NCBI RefSeq assembly: GCF_030766935.1
Contig: NZ_JASERL010000002.1
Span: forward strand, 744,001-808,000
DNA: 64,000 bases
Direction: 5' to 3'
Origin: Streptomyces sp. KL109B
GTDB taxonomy: Bacteria; Actinomycetota; Actinomycetes; Streptomycetales; Streptomycetaceae
Made by a program: the position numbers and the translations under genes. Positions 1 through 8,591 of the stretch are shown here, piece by piece. The notes below the pieces were generated by a model. The model searched no databases, was not told where the DNA came from, and saw only the letters and a list, made by a program, of their open reading frames with translations. Every line of letters begins with the position of its first letter. Positions within the stretch are counted from its first letter, which is position 1.

Positions 1-643
1 GAAGGACTACGGCACCCACGCCCGCCCCGACGTCATCGCCAGCTTCGGCCTGCACCGCTACGCCTGGCCCGCCTGCCTGCTCATCACGATCCCCTGGTTC
101 CTGCACCGCCGCGTGCCCCGCTTCCCGTCCTCCGGCGTCGCCTTCCAGCGCACGCTCGGCCGCCTCGCGGTCCACGTCACCGAGTTCGCCTGCCTCCCCG
201 GCGACCCGGCGGCGGGGCGCCCCGGCGCCCGCGTCGTCCCCGACGAGGAGGCCCTGCGCGCCGAGGTCCGCGCGGCCGTCGCCGAACACCTCCAGCCGGT
301 CCTGACCGGTTTCGGCCCGCGGATGCGGCGCGGCCCGCGCGCCCTGTGGGGCATGGCGACGGACGAGATCGTCGAGGGCCTCTGGTACCTGGGCCATCTG
401 CTCGGCGACGAGCGCCGCGCCATGACCGACCTGGAGGCACTGCTCCCCGGGTCCACGAAGCCGTACGTCGGGAAGGCCGCGTTCCGCGAACTGACCGGCC
501 CCGACGGGGAGTCGCTGCCCACGCGCGACCGCGCGAGCTGCTGCATGTTCTACACGCTGCGCCCCGAGGACACCTGCGTGACCTGCCCGCGCACCTGCGA
601 CGCGGACCGCATCGCGAAGCTCACCGCGACCACCGCGGCCTGA
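1..643 (+). CDS. FhuF-like (2Fe-2S) ferric reductase family protein, 5' truncated
   Basis: Only the last 213 residues are in the window; the frame is open from base 2. The C-terminus carries the FhuF-type cluster motif: two adjacent cysteines, ten residues, then C-x2-C (CC...TCVTC, with one more Cys just after). In FhuF this binds a 2Fe-2S centre used to reduce ferric siderophore in the cytoplasm. The upstream part has conserved-looking Trp/His segments (WPACLLITIPWFL) but no other recognisable domain. The siderophore-iron role is inferred from the family; no siderophore gene lies in the visible part. A 9-bp hairpin follows the stop codon, so the gene probably ends its transcript. Confidence 0.75.
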   Translation, partial: KDYGTHARPDVIASFGLHRYAWPACLLITIPWFLHRRVPRFPSSGVAFQRTLGRLAVHVTEFACLPGDPAAGRPGARVVPDEEALRAEVRAAVAEHLQPVLTGFGPRMRRGPRALWGMATDEIVEGLWYLGHLLGDERRAMTDLEALLPGSTKPYVGKAAFRELTGPDGESLPTRDRASCCMFYTLRPEDTCVTCPRTCDADRIAKLTATTAA

Positions 644-674
644 ACCACCCTTTCGGGTGAGGTAATTCGAACTC

Positions 675-699
675 AACTCCCGCTTTTCCAGCGGGAGTT
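675..699 (+). terminator. Hairpin terminator after the FhuF-like gene
   Basis: AACTCCCGC (675-683) is followed by a 7-base loop TTTTCCA and the exact complement GCGGGAGTT (691-699). No T run follows, which is usual for Streptomyces terminators. A smaller hairpin, CACCC-TTTC-GGGTG, lies just upstream (646-659). Confidence 0.5.
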
Positions 700-829
700 C
701 GAGCGTACGGCCGCTTCGCGCGCCCCCGCCCACTCCAATGGCGTTCTCTTGCCCCGAAACCCCCTGCGGGACCGGACGACTGGGCCAATATTGCGCCCGT
801 TCGCCGTATCGCGATGCAAGGGACCCCAG

Positions 830-1948
830 ATGAGACTGACCGACATATCGCTGGACTGGCTGCTTCCGGGCGCCGTACTGCTCCTGGGCATGCTGGCGGC
901 GGTCGCAGTGCTCGCGCGCGGCAGGCGCGCCGGGGGCGCCAAGAAGGCCGCGGGATCGTCGTTCTCCGACGAATCCTGGGAGCGCAGCGAGGAGCGCCGC
1001 AGGCGCAAGGAGGCCGTCTACGGCACCGCCTCGTACGTGCTGCTGTTCTGCTGCGCGGCGGTCGCCGCCGCACTCTCCTTCCACGGGCTCGTCGGCTTCG
1101 GCAAGCAGAACCTGAACCTGTCCGGGGGCTGGGAGTACCTCGTCCCGTTCGGGCTCGACGGCGCCGCGATGTTCTGCTCGGTGCTCGCGGTGCGCGAGGC
1201 CAGCCACGGCGACGCCGCCCTCGGCTCCCGGATACTCGTGTGGACGTTCGCCGGCGCCGCCGCCTGGTTCAACTGGGTGCACGCGCCGAGGGGATTGGGC
1301 CACGCGGGCGCCCCGCACTTCTTCGCGGGGATGTCCCTCTCGGCCGCCGTCCTCTTCGACCGCGCCCTGAAGCAGACGCGCCGCGCGGCGCTGCGCGAAC
1401 AGGGCCTGGTGCCACGGCCGTTGCCGCAGATCCGGATCGTACGGTGGCTGCGCGCGCCCCTGGAGACGTACAACGCCTGGTCGTTGATGCTGCTCGAAGG
1501 CGTGCGCACGCTGGACGAGGCGGTGGACGAGGTCCGCGAGGACAAGCGGGTCAAGGCGCAGGACCGGATGCGGCAGCGCGAGCACCAGAAGCTGGAGCGG
1601 GCCCAACTGAAGGCGCTGAGCCGGGGTTTCGCGCCGCGCGGCGGCCGCCAGGTGGAGGTGGAGGCCGGGTCCTCGGCCGCCGGTTCCGGGCAGGGCGGCG
1701 CGGAGTCCGCCATATCGTCGGCGACCCCGCCTTCGGAACTGCCGCAGGGGGCACCGGCACCGGAGCAGCTTCCGGTGCGCGCCCGGCCCTCGCTCCAGGC
1801 CGTCAAAGGGATCCGCAGGTCCCGTGACTCCCGTGATCAGCAGGCGCCCGTCACCGTCGATCTGACGGCGGAGGACGACACGCAGGCGCTGCCCCGGCTC
1901 GACTCTCTGGAGCAGAAGCTCAAGGACCTTGAGCAGCAGCTCGGTTGA
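830..1948 (+). CDS. DUF2637 (SpdB-like) integral membrane protein
   Basis: 372 aa from ATG 830, preceded by AAGGGA six bases upstream; longer upstream starts lack a ribosome site. Residues 10-28 form one hydrophobic helix. After a charged segment (SWERSEERRRRK) come four membrane helices (about residues 64-88, 103-122, 132-148 and 158-176) containing the FGLDGAAMF and WFNWVHAP motifs of the DUF2637 family. The second half (about 200-372) is soluble, highly charged and ends in a short coiled coil (LDSLEQKLKDLEQQL). DUF2637 proteins resemble the SpdB spread proteins of Streptomyces plasmids, but chromosomal copies are common and no transfer gene is nearby. Its function here is unknown. It is transcribed convergently with the anti-sigma-like gene at 1979-2452. 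Confidence 0.8.
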   Translation: MRLTDISLDWLLPGAVLLLGMLAAVAVLARGRRAGGAKKAAGSSFSDESWERSEERRRRKEAVYGTASYVLLFCCAAVAAALSFHGLVGFGKQNLNLSGGWEYLVPFGLDGAAMFCSVLAVREASHGDAALGSRILVWTFAGAAAWFNWVHAPRGLGHAGAPHFFAGMSLSAAVLFDRALKQTRRAALREQGLVPRPLPQIRIVRWLRAPLETYNAWSLMLLEGVRTLDEAVDEVREDKRVKAQDRMRQREHQKLERAQLKALSRGFAPRGGRQVEVEAGSSAAGSGQGGAESAISSATPPSELPQGAPAPEQLPVRARPSLQAVKGIRRSRDSRDQQAPVTVDLTAEDDTQALPRLDSLEQKLKDLEQQLG

Positions 1949-1978
1949 GCCCGTCCGTGGTACGGCGGCGCCGCGTCC

Positions 1979-2452
1979 TCACACGGCGCCGCCGTCCAGT
2001 TCGAACCAGACGACCTTCCCCGTGGCGTCCGGTCCGAGGGCCGCGACGCCCCAGGCGTCCGCGAGCGACTGCACCAGGATCAGTCCGCGCCCACTGGTGC
2101 CGTGCGTACCGTCGTCGGCGTGCGGTACGCGGGGCGTCGGCCTGCGGGAGACGAAGTCACGGACCTCGACCCTCAGCGACCGCGGCCCCACGGTCGCCGT
2201 GAGCTCCGCCTCGCAGTCCGTGTGCACCAGCGCGTTCGTCACGAGTTCGCTGGTGAGCAGCTCCGCAACCTCCGATCTGCCCGGCCTGCCCCAGTGATGG
2301 AGGAGTTCGCGCAGCGCGCGCCTGACCTCCGGGACGGCCCGCAGGTCCGCCTTGCCCAGCTTGCGCTTGAGTTGTCGCGGCGGCCCGTCCGCCGGATCCG
2401 CTCTCTCTGCCGCCGCCCCCTCCTCGTACGTCATTGAGCCCCTGTCGCCCAT
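1979..2452 (-). CDS. HATPase_c anti-sigma-like ATP-binding protein
   Basis: 157 aa if started at 2452, where GAGGGGG sits about seven bases upstream. A later ATG (2434) and an earlier one (2482) are alternatives. The protein is a lone GHKL ATPase of the RsbW/SpoIIAB type: the N box ELVTNALVHT binds Mg-ATP, and the G1-like box is GRGLILVQSLAD. There is no histidine phosphoacceptor or sensor domain. In Streptomyces, proteins of this size act as serine kinases or anti-sigma factors that bind sigma-B-like factors or anti-anti-sigma proteins. No partner gene is adjacent, so the target cannot be named. The gene diverges from the alpha-mannosidase across about 240 bp. Confidence 0.8.
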   Translation of the reverse strand: MGDRGSMTYEEGAAAERADPADGPPRQLKRKLGKADLRAVPEVRRALRELLHHWGRPGRSEVAELLTSELVTNALVHTDCEAELTATVGPRSLRVEVRDFVSRRPTPRVPHADDGTHGTSGRGLILVQSLADAWGVAALGPDATGKVVWFELDGGAV

Positions 2453-2694
2453 TCGGGCGCCCCCTCGTGACTGCCGCTTCATGACCCCCGCCCACACGCC
2501 GATCTCCGATGCCTTCCTGGCTTGACCCCTGCTTGCCACTCGGCCTGTTCTTCGAACGCGTACACGGGGATGGATGCCCCGCTGCCTGATCGACACGCTT
2601 GTTGATTGCTCCACCATTTACTGGGGGTGCCCGGCATCGTGTCGGGGAAGGAAGCGTGGGGACGACGCCGGGGACAAGCACTGGAGGAGCCGCC

Positions 2695-5600
2695 GTGCAC
2701 GACGACCGACACCTCGTGGAAGGCCGACTCGACCGGGCGATGCGCCAGTTCGTGCGGCCCGCGCAGTACGGGGCGCGGGTGCCGCTGAGCATGAGCGTGT
2801 GGCACGCGCCGGGCGAACCGGTGCCCGTGGCCGAGGCCCTGGAGGGCACGTACGAGCCGTTCGAACCCGGCACCGCGTGGGGAAAGCCGTGGTCCACCAG
2901 CTGGTTCCGCCTTCAGGGACGGGTGCCCGAGGAGTGGGCGGGGCGGCACGTCGAGGTGGTCGTCGACCCCGGGTTCAGTGGGCAGGGTCCCGGGTTCCAG
3001 GCGGAGGGGCTGCTGTACGACGCGTCCGGTGTCCCCCTCAAGGGCATCCATCCGCGCAACCGGCATCTGACGGTCGCCGCGCGTGCCACCGGTGGGGAGC
3101 CGGTGAGTCTGCTGCTCGAAGCGGCGGCCAATCCGACGGTGCTGCGGGACTTCGAACCGACCCTTCTCGGTGACGTACTGACCGCAGGGGATCGCCCCAA
3201 CTACCGATTCCGCGCTGCCGACTTGGCCGTACTCGACGAGGAGGTCTGGCACCTCGTGCTCGACGTCGAGGTGCTCTCGGAGTTGATGGGCGAGCTGGAG
3301 GGCGACCGGGGCAGGCGGCACGACATCCTGCGCGCCCTTGAGCGGATGCTGGACGCGCTCGATCTGCACGACGTGTCCGGTACGGCGTCGGCGGGCCGCG
3401 CCGAGCTGGCCGAGGCCCTCGCCCGGCCCGCGCACGCGAGCGCGCACCGGGTGTCGGCGGCCGGGCACGCGCACATCGACTCGGCGTGGCTGTGGCCGCT
3501 GCGCGAGACGGTCCGCAAGGCGTCCAGGACCTTCGCGAACGTCACGGCGCTCGCCCGCGACTATCCGGAGCTGGTCTTCGCGTGCTCGCAGGCGCAGCAG
3601 TACGCCTGGGTGAAGGAGCACCAGCCGCACATCTGGGAGCGCATCAAGAAGGCCGTGGCGGACGGGAATTGGGCGCCGGTCGGCTCGATGTGGGTGGAAT
3701 CGGACGCCAATATGCCGGGCGGCGAGGCGCTGGCCCGGCAACTCGTCCACGGCAAGCGGTTCTTCATGGACGAGCTGGGCGTGGAGACGGAGGAGATCTG
3801 GCTGCCGGACTCCTTCGGATACACCGCCGCGTTCCCGCAGTTGGCGAAGCTCGCGGGCGCGAAGTGGTTCCTGACGCAGAAGCTGAGCTGGAACCAGACG
3901 AACAAGATGCCGCACCACACGTTCTGGTGGGAGGGCATCGACGGCACCCGCGTCTTCACCCACTTCCCGCCCGTGGACACGTACAACGCACAGTTCCACG
4001 CCGCCGAACTGGCCCGCGCGGAGCGGAACTTCGCGGAGAAGGGCGCATCGAACCGCTCCCTCGTGCCGTTCGGCTGGGGCGACGGCGGGGGCGGTCCGAC
4101 CCGCGAGATGCTGGAGAAGGCGCGCCGCCTCAGGTCCCTTGAGGGCTCCCCCAGGGTCGACATCGAGAAGCCGGCCGCGTTCTTCGAGGCGGCGTACGAG
4201 GAGTACGGCGAGCGGGCCCCGGTCTGGTCCGGCGAGCTGTACCTGGAGATGCACCGCGCCACGTACACCACGCAGGCGAAGACGAAGCAGGGCAACCGCC
4301 GCTGCGAACACGCCCTGCGCGAGGCCGAGTTGTGGTGCACGGCCGCCGCCCTGCACGACCCGTCGTACGCCTACCCGTACGACGCCCTGGACCGGATCTG
4401 GAAGACGGTGCTGCTGCACCAGTTCCACGACATCCTGCCGGGCTCCTCGATCGCCTGGGTACACCGCGAGGCCCGCGAGACGTACGCCCAGGTCCTCGCG
4501 GAACTCGACGAGATCACGTCCGATGCCGTACGCCGCCTGGGTGGCACGGAGCCGTCCGCCCTCAACGCCTCCCCGTACCCGCGCAGTGAAGTCGTCGCGC
4601 ACGACGTCCGGTTGGTGCATGTGAACGTCGACGGGCTCGGCGCCCGCTCCCTCGCCGAGGCCGCCGGGCACACGCGCGGACCGGGGGCGCACGCGGCGGC
4701 GACCCGCGAGACGGACTCCATCGTCCTCGCGAATGAACACCTCACCGTCACCGTCGACAGCGACGGACTCCTCACCTCCGTACGGGACTTGGCGCACGGC
4801 GGCCGCGAGACCCTCGCCCCCGGAACCCGCGGGAACCTGCTCCAGCTGCACCCCGACCACCCCACCCAGTACGACGCCTGGGACCTGGACGCCCACTACC
4901 GGCACACCCGCACCGACCTCACCGGGGCCGAGTCGGTGGAGCTGGTCGAGGAGGGCCCGCTGCGCGTCTCCGTCCGCGTCACCCGCTCCTTCGGGAAGTC
5001 CCGAATCACGCAGGAGTACCGGCTCGCGGCGGGCAGCAGGCGCCTTGAGGTGGTCACGGACGTCGACTGGCAGGAGTCGGAGAAGGTCCTCAAGGCGGCG
5101 TTCCCGCTGGACGTGCACGCCGAGCGGTCCTCCGCCGAGATCCAGTTCGGCCACGTGAACCGGCCTACGCACGCCAACACCGGCTGGGACGCGGCCCGTT
5201 ACGAGATCTGCGCCCACCGCTGGCTGCGTGTCGCGGAGGACGGCTACGGGGTCGCGCTGCTCAACGACTCCACGTACGGCCACGACGTGACCCGCACCGA
5301 GCACGTAACCGGGAACGGCGAAGTCCTCGGTACGAACGTCCGGTTGACCCTCCTTCGCGCCCCGCACTCCCCCGACCCGGAGACGGACCTGGGCACGCAC
5401 CGCTTCACGTACGCGCTGCTCCCGGGCGCGAGCACCGGTGACGCGGTGGCGGAGGGCCTCGCACTGAACCTGCCGCTGCGGATCGCTCCCGCTCCGGCCG
5501 CCGTGACGCCGCTGGTCACGGTCGACAACCCGGCGGTGACGGTGGAGTCCGTGAAGCTCGCGGAGGACCGGAGCGGGGATGTCGTGGTGCGGCTGTACGA

Positions 5601-5772
5601 GTCGCGGGGCGGGCGCGCGAAGGCCACGCTCACGGCGGCGTTCCCGGTGGCGGGCGCCGACGAGACGGATCTCCTGGAGCGCCCGCTGCGCGCCGCCGAC
5701 ACCTCCGCCGCCGGACTCGCCCTGTCGCTGCGCCCGTTCCAGATCCTGACGCTGCGGCTGCGGCCGGTGTGA
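2695..5772 (+). CDS. Alpha-mannosidase, glycoside hydrolase family 38
   Basis: 1025 aa from GTG 2695, preceded at five bases by a near-perfect GGAGGAG; the frame is open upstream but has no other ribosome site. The N-terminal accessory domain is followed by the GH38 catalytic barrel: HAHIDSAWLWPLRE (from residue 258; His and Asp bind zinc), MWVESDANMPGGE (from 332; its Asp, about 337, is the expected nucleophile), WLPDSFGY, and FGWGDGGGGPT. The C-terminal half is the beta-sandwich region of the family. It hydrolyses alpha-linked mannose. No signal peptide is visible, so it should act in the cytoplasm on imported oligosaccharides or glycosides. Length and motif order fit the bacterial/ER type (about 1000 aa). 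It stands alone and ends at a strong hairpin. Confidence 0.93.
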   Translation: MHDDRHLVEGRLDRAMRQFVRPAQYGARVPLSMSVWHAPGEPVPVAEALEGTYEPFEPGTAWGKPWSTSWFRLQGRVPEEWAGRHVEVVVDPGFSGQGPGFQAEGLLYDASGVPLKGIHPRNRHLTVAARATGGEPVSLLLEAAANPTVLRDFEPTLLGDVLTAGDRPNYRFRAADLAVLDEEVWHLVLDVEVLSELMGELEGDRGRRHDILRALERMLDALDLHDVSGTASAGRAELAEALARPAHASAHRVSAAGHAHIDSAWLWPLRETVRKASRTFANVTALARDYPELVFACSQAQQYAWVKEHQPHIWERIKKAVADGNWAPVGSMWVESDANMPGGEALARQLVHGKRFFMDELGVETEEIWLPDSFGYTAAFPQLAKLAGAKWFLTQKLSWNQTNKMPHHTFWWEGIDGTRVFTHFPPVDTYNAQFHAAELARAERNFAEKGASNRSLVPFGWGDGGGGPTREMLEKARRLRSLEGSPRVDIEKPAAFFEAAYEEYGERAPVWSGELYLEMHRATYTTQAKTKQGNRRCEHALREAELWCTAAALHDPSYAYPYDALDRIWKTVLLHQFHDILPGSSIAWVHREARETYAQVLAELDEITSDAVRRLGGTEPSALNASPYPRSEVVAHDVRLVHVNVDGLGARSLAEAAGHTRGPGAHAAATRETDSIVLANEHLTVTVDSDGLLTSVRDLAHGGRETLAPGTRGNLLQLHPDHPTQYDAWDLDAHYRHTRTDLTGAESVELVEEGPLRVSVRVTRSFGKSRITQEYRLAAGSRRLEVVTDVDWQESEKVLKAAFPLDVHAERSSAEIQFGHVNRPTHANTGWDAARYEICAHRWLRVAEDGYGVALLNDSTYGHDVTRTEHVTGNGEVLGTNVRLTLLRAPHSPDPETDLGTHRFTYALLPGASTGDAVAEGLALNLPLRIAPAPAAVTPLVTVDNPAVTVESVKLAEDRSGDVVVRLYESRGGRAKATLTAAFPVAGADETDLLERPLRAADTSAAGLALSLRPFQILTLRLRPV

Positions 5773-5793
5773 TCCGGTCCCGTACGCGCGGAT

Positions 5794-5822
5794 GCCCGGC
5801 CCCGCGGAAGGCGGGACCGGGC
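5794..5822. terminator. Bidirectional hairpin between convergent genes
   Basis: GCCCGGCCCCGC (5794-5805), loop GGAAG, GCGGGACCGGGC (5811-5822): a 12-bp stem with one mismatch. It lies between the stop codons of the alpha-mannosidase (+) and the Asp-rich secreted protein (-) and can serve both. Confidence 0.6.
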
Positions 5823-5842
5823 ACCGGCGGCGCGTACCGCGC

Positions 5843-6592
5843 CTACAGCAGGTGAATCCCCAGACCCACGTCGAGGTCGAGGAGGGCGTCCAGGTCGATG
5901 TCGAGGACGGCGGCCAGGCCGGCGTCGACGTTCACCTCGGCAGCGAGGTCGGCGTCGACGTCGACCCCCGCGTCGAGGTCGACATCGGCGGCCAGGGAGG
6001 TGCCGAGGTCCGCGTCGATCCGGGAGACCACGGCGCTGTTGAGCCGCATCGAGCCGCCGCCGAGGTTGAGGACGGCGCGCGTCGAGCCCTCGTGCGACTG
6101 GACGACCTCGGCGTCACTGAGGTCCACGGAGCCGATCGCGACGTTCCCTTGGGCGCCGACCCTGGCGTGGACCACGCCCGTACGGACGTCGACCCTCAGA
6201 TTGGTGATCGCGACCGTCCGGTCGGCCTTTCTGAGCTGAAGACCGCCGGCGAGGTTGATCGTGCCGCCGGTGAGCCTGCCGTGGTCGTGCTGGATGTTGC
6301 TGCCGGAGGCGACGCTGAGAACCACCCCGGCGTCGGCGTCGATGCTGGACACGTCCGCGGCGGCGGCCGCTCCGCCGACGGCGGCGACGCTCACGCCGTG
6401 GGCGTCGAGGTCGAGAGCCGCGGCCAGGTCCAGACGCAGCAGACCGTCGCTGACGACAGTGGTGTCCGCCGGCGCCTGGGTGCTGGCGGCGGGGGCACGC
6501 TCGGGAGTGGCCGCGAGCGCCACGGGGGCGGTGAGGCCGGAGGTGAGCAGGACGGCGACGGCCACGGTGGTGGCGCGACGGTAAGCGGTCAT
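5843..6592 (-). CDS. Secreted protein with Asp-alternating C-terminal tail
   Basis: 249 aa from ATG 6592 (GTG at 6601 is possible; GAAAGG lies just upstream of it). Residues 1-28 are a clear Sec signal peptide: basic start, hydrophobic AVAVLLTSGL, then an APVALAA cleavage region. The middle (about 60-180) is a beta-rich domain with regular strands such as GTINLAGGLQL and AITNLRVDVRTG. The spacing of its GG and LRVDVR elements loosely recalls HtaA-type heme-binding domains, but I cannot assign it. The last 60 residues alternate Asp with hydrophobic residues (VDLDAGVDVDAD, LDIDLDALLDLD). There are no cysteines and no sortase signal. It is convergent with the mannosidase and upstream of nothing on its own strand. 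The cell-surface or secreted location is firm; the function is unknown. Confidence 0.7.
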   Translation of the reverse strand: MTAYRRATTVAVAVLLTSGLTAPVALAATPERAPAASTQAPADTTVVSDGLLRLDLAAALDLDAHGVSVAAVGGAAAAADVSSIDADAGVVLSVASGSNIQHDHGRLTGGTINLAGGLQLRKADRTVAITNLRVDVRTGVVHARVGAQGNVAIGSVDLSDAEVVQSHEGSTRAVLNLGGGSMRLNSAVVSRIDADLGTSLAADVDLDAGVDVDADLAAEVNVDAGLAAVLDIDLDALLDLDVGLGIHLL

Positions 6593-6735
6593 GCGGGTCA
6601 CGGACCTTTCTGGGGAAACGGTGTGAGGGTCACCCCAGATCACTTCCGCGCCGGCCATGCCTCCGATCGGTGCGGAAGGCCAGTCCACCCGGACGGCCGA
6701 CCGGCGCGCCTCCACGCGTCCGGCGGGGCCGGATG

Positions 6736-8481
6736 TTAAGGCCGCGGCATGTTGCGCAGGTTGGAGCGGGCCATCTGCACCATGCGGCCCACGCCGCCGT
6801 CGAGGACGATCTTCGAGGCGGACAGGGCGAAGCCCGTGACCATCTCGGCGCTGATCTTCGGCGGGATGGACAGCGCGTTGGGGTCGGTGACGACGTCGAC
6901 GAGCGCCGGGCCCTTGTGCTTGAAGGCGTCCTTCAGCGCGCCCGCGAGCTGCTTCGGCTTCTCGACGCGGACTCCGTAGGCACCCGCGGCGCGCGCGATC
7001 GAGGCGAAGTCGGGGTTCTTGTTGGTGGTGCCGTACGAGGGGAGGCCGGCCACCAGCATCTCCAACTCGACCATTCCCAAAGAGGAGTTGTTGAAGAGGA
7101 CGACCTTCACCGGCAGGTCGTACTGGACGAGGGTGAGGAAGTCGCCCATCAGCATCGAGAACCCGCCGTCCCCCGACATGGAGACGACCTGCCGCTCGCG
7201 GTCGGTGAACTGGGCGCCGATGGCCATCGGCAGCGCGTTCGCCATGGAGCCGTGCGAGAACGAGCCGATGACGCGGCGCCGTCCGTTGGGCGAGATGTAG
7301 CGGGCGGCCCACACATTGCACATGCCGGTGTCGACCGTGAACACGGCGTCGTCGGCGGCGAGTTCGTCGAGGACGGACGCGACGTACTCGGGATGGATCG
7401 GCGTGTGCTTCTCGACTTTCCTCGTGTACGCCTTCACGACGCCTTCGAGCGCGTCGGCGTGCTTCTTCAGCATCCGGTCGAGGAACTTGCGGTTCGACTT
7501 CGGCTTCACGCGCGGGGTGAGGCAGCGCAGCGTCTCGCGTACGTCGCCCCACACCGCGAGGTCCAACTTCGAGCGCCTGCCGAGGTGTTCGGGCCGCACG
7601 TCGACCTGGACGATCTTCACGTCCTTCTGCGGCAGGAACGCGTTGTACGGGAAGTCGGTGCCGAGGAGGATCAGCAGGTCGCACTCGTGGGTGGCCTCGT
7701 ACGCGGCCCCGTACCCGAGCAGGCCGCTCATGCCGACGTCGTACGGGTTGTCGTACTGGATCCACTCCTTGCCGCGCAGCGCGTGGCCGACCGGGGACTT
7801 GATCTTCTCGGCGAACTCCATGACCTCGGCGTGCGCGCCGGCGGTGCCGCTGCCGCAGAACAGGGTGACCTTGCCGGCCTCGTCGATCAGCTCCACCAGC
7901 TTCTCGATCTCGGCGTCGCCGGGGCGGATGCTGGGCCGGGACGTGACGATCGCGGTCTCCGTGGAGCCCTCGGGGGCGGGCTCGTCGGCGACGTCGCCGG
8001 GCAGTGTCACGACGCTGACGCCGGACTGTCCTACGGCGTTCTGGATGGCGGTCTGCAGGACGCGCGGCATCTGCTTCGGGCTGGAGATCATCTCGCTGTA
8101 GTGCGAGCACTCGGAGAACAGCCGGTCGGGGTGGGTCTCCTGGAAGAAGCCGAGGCCGATCTCGCTGGAGGGGATGTGCGAGGCGAGGGCGAGGACCGGG
8201 GCCATGGAGCGGTGGGCGTCGTAGAGCCCGTTGATGAGGTGCAGATTGCCGGGCCCGCAGGAGCCGGCGCAGGCCGTCATCTTGCCGGTGACCTGCGCCT
8301 CCGCGCCCGCGGCGAAGGCGGCGGTCTCCTCGTGCCGGACGTGCACCCAGTCGATCGCGTCGTTGCGCCGGATCGCGTCGACGACCGGGTTGAGGCTGTC
8401 GCCCACGACTCCGTACATGCGCTCGACGCCCGCGCGGACGAGGATGTCGACGAACTGCTCGGCGACGTTCTGCTTGGCCAT
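6736..8481 (-). CDS. poxB: Pyruvate dehydrogenase (quinone) / pyruvate oxidase, ThDP-dependent
   Basis: 581 aa. The three-domain ThDP fold is clear. The N-terminal Pyr domain contains VRHEETAAFAAGAEAQ, whose Glu activates thiamine, and SCGPGNLHLINGL. The central domain is FAD-binding. The C-terminal PP domain holds the ThDP/Mg motif GDGGFSML from residue 437. Overall it reads as pyruvate:quinone oxidoreductase, decarboxylating pyruvate to acetate and CO2 with electrons passed to the membrane quinone pool. The C-terminus (SKIVLDGGVGRMVQMARSN) could be the amphipathic membrane-contact segment, as in the E. coli enzyme; that is inference. It is a single gene. Upstream (8482-8591) the leader contains short CTTCGCGC direct repeats. 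Acetolactate synthase is less likely because no small subunit is present. Confidence 0.9.
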   Translation of the reverse strand: MAKQNVAEQFVDILVRAGVERMYGVVGDSLNPVVDAIRRNDAIDWVHVRHEETAAFAAGAEAQVTGKMTACAGSCGPGNLHLINGLYDAHRSMAPVLALASHIPSSEIGLGFFQETHPDRLFSECSHYSEMISSPKQMPRVLQTAIQNAVGQSGVSVVTLPGDVADEPAPEGSTETAIVTSRPSIRPGDAEIEKLVELIDEAGKVTLFCGSGTAGAHAEVMEFAEKIKSPVGHALRGKEWIQYDNPYDVGMSGLLGYGAAYEATHECDLLILLGTDFPYNAFLPQKDVKIVQVDVRPEHLGRRSKLDLAVWGDVRETLRCLTPRVKPKSNRKFLDRMLKKHADALEGVVKAYTRKVEKHTPIHPEYVASVLDELAADDAVFTVDTGMCNVWAARYISPNGRRRVIGSFSHGSMANALPMAIGAQFTDRERQVVSMSGDGGFSMLMGDFLTLVQYDLPVKVVLFNNSSLGMVELEMLVAGLPSYGTTNKNPDFASIARAAGAYGVRVEKPKQLAGALKDAFKHKGPALVDVVTDPNALSIPPKISAEMVTGFALSASKIVLDGGVGRMVQMARSNLRNMPRP

Positions 8482-8591
8482 GACTCACGCGCCCTTCGGA
8501 ACCCGGTCTCTGCGTTGCTTCGCGCTTGCTTCGCGCTTCTTCGCGTTTTTGCGTGTTTCTTCCGGGTTCCATGAATTCATACGGGGCGTGC

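Noticed and set aside
681..705. tRNA T-arm-like GAGTTCGAGC
   Set aside because: No acceptor, D or anticodon arms can be built around it; it is the right arm of a hairpin.
2479..5400. Long open frame antisense to the alpha-mannosidase
   Set aside because: It is a frame shadow of a highly biased GC gene; it contains no domain and the plus-strand GH38 motifs are unambiguous.
5792..6739. Plus-strand frame opposite the Asp-rich secreted protein
   Set aside because: It is the shadow of the repetitive Asp-coding tail; the minus strand has a proper signal peptide.
8482..8591. Terminator or attenuator before poxB
   Set aside because: Short CTTCGCGC repeats and T runs are present, but no stable stem followed by a T run could be formed in the transcribed strand.
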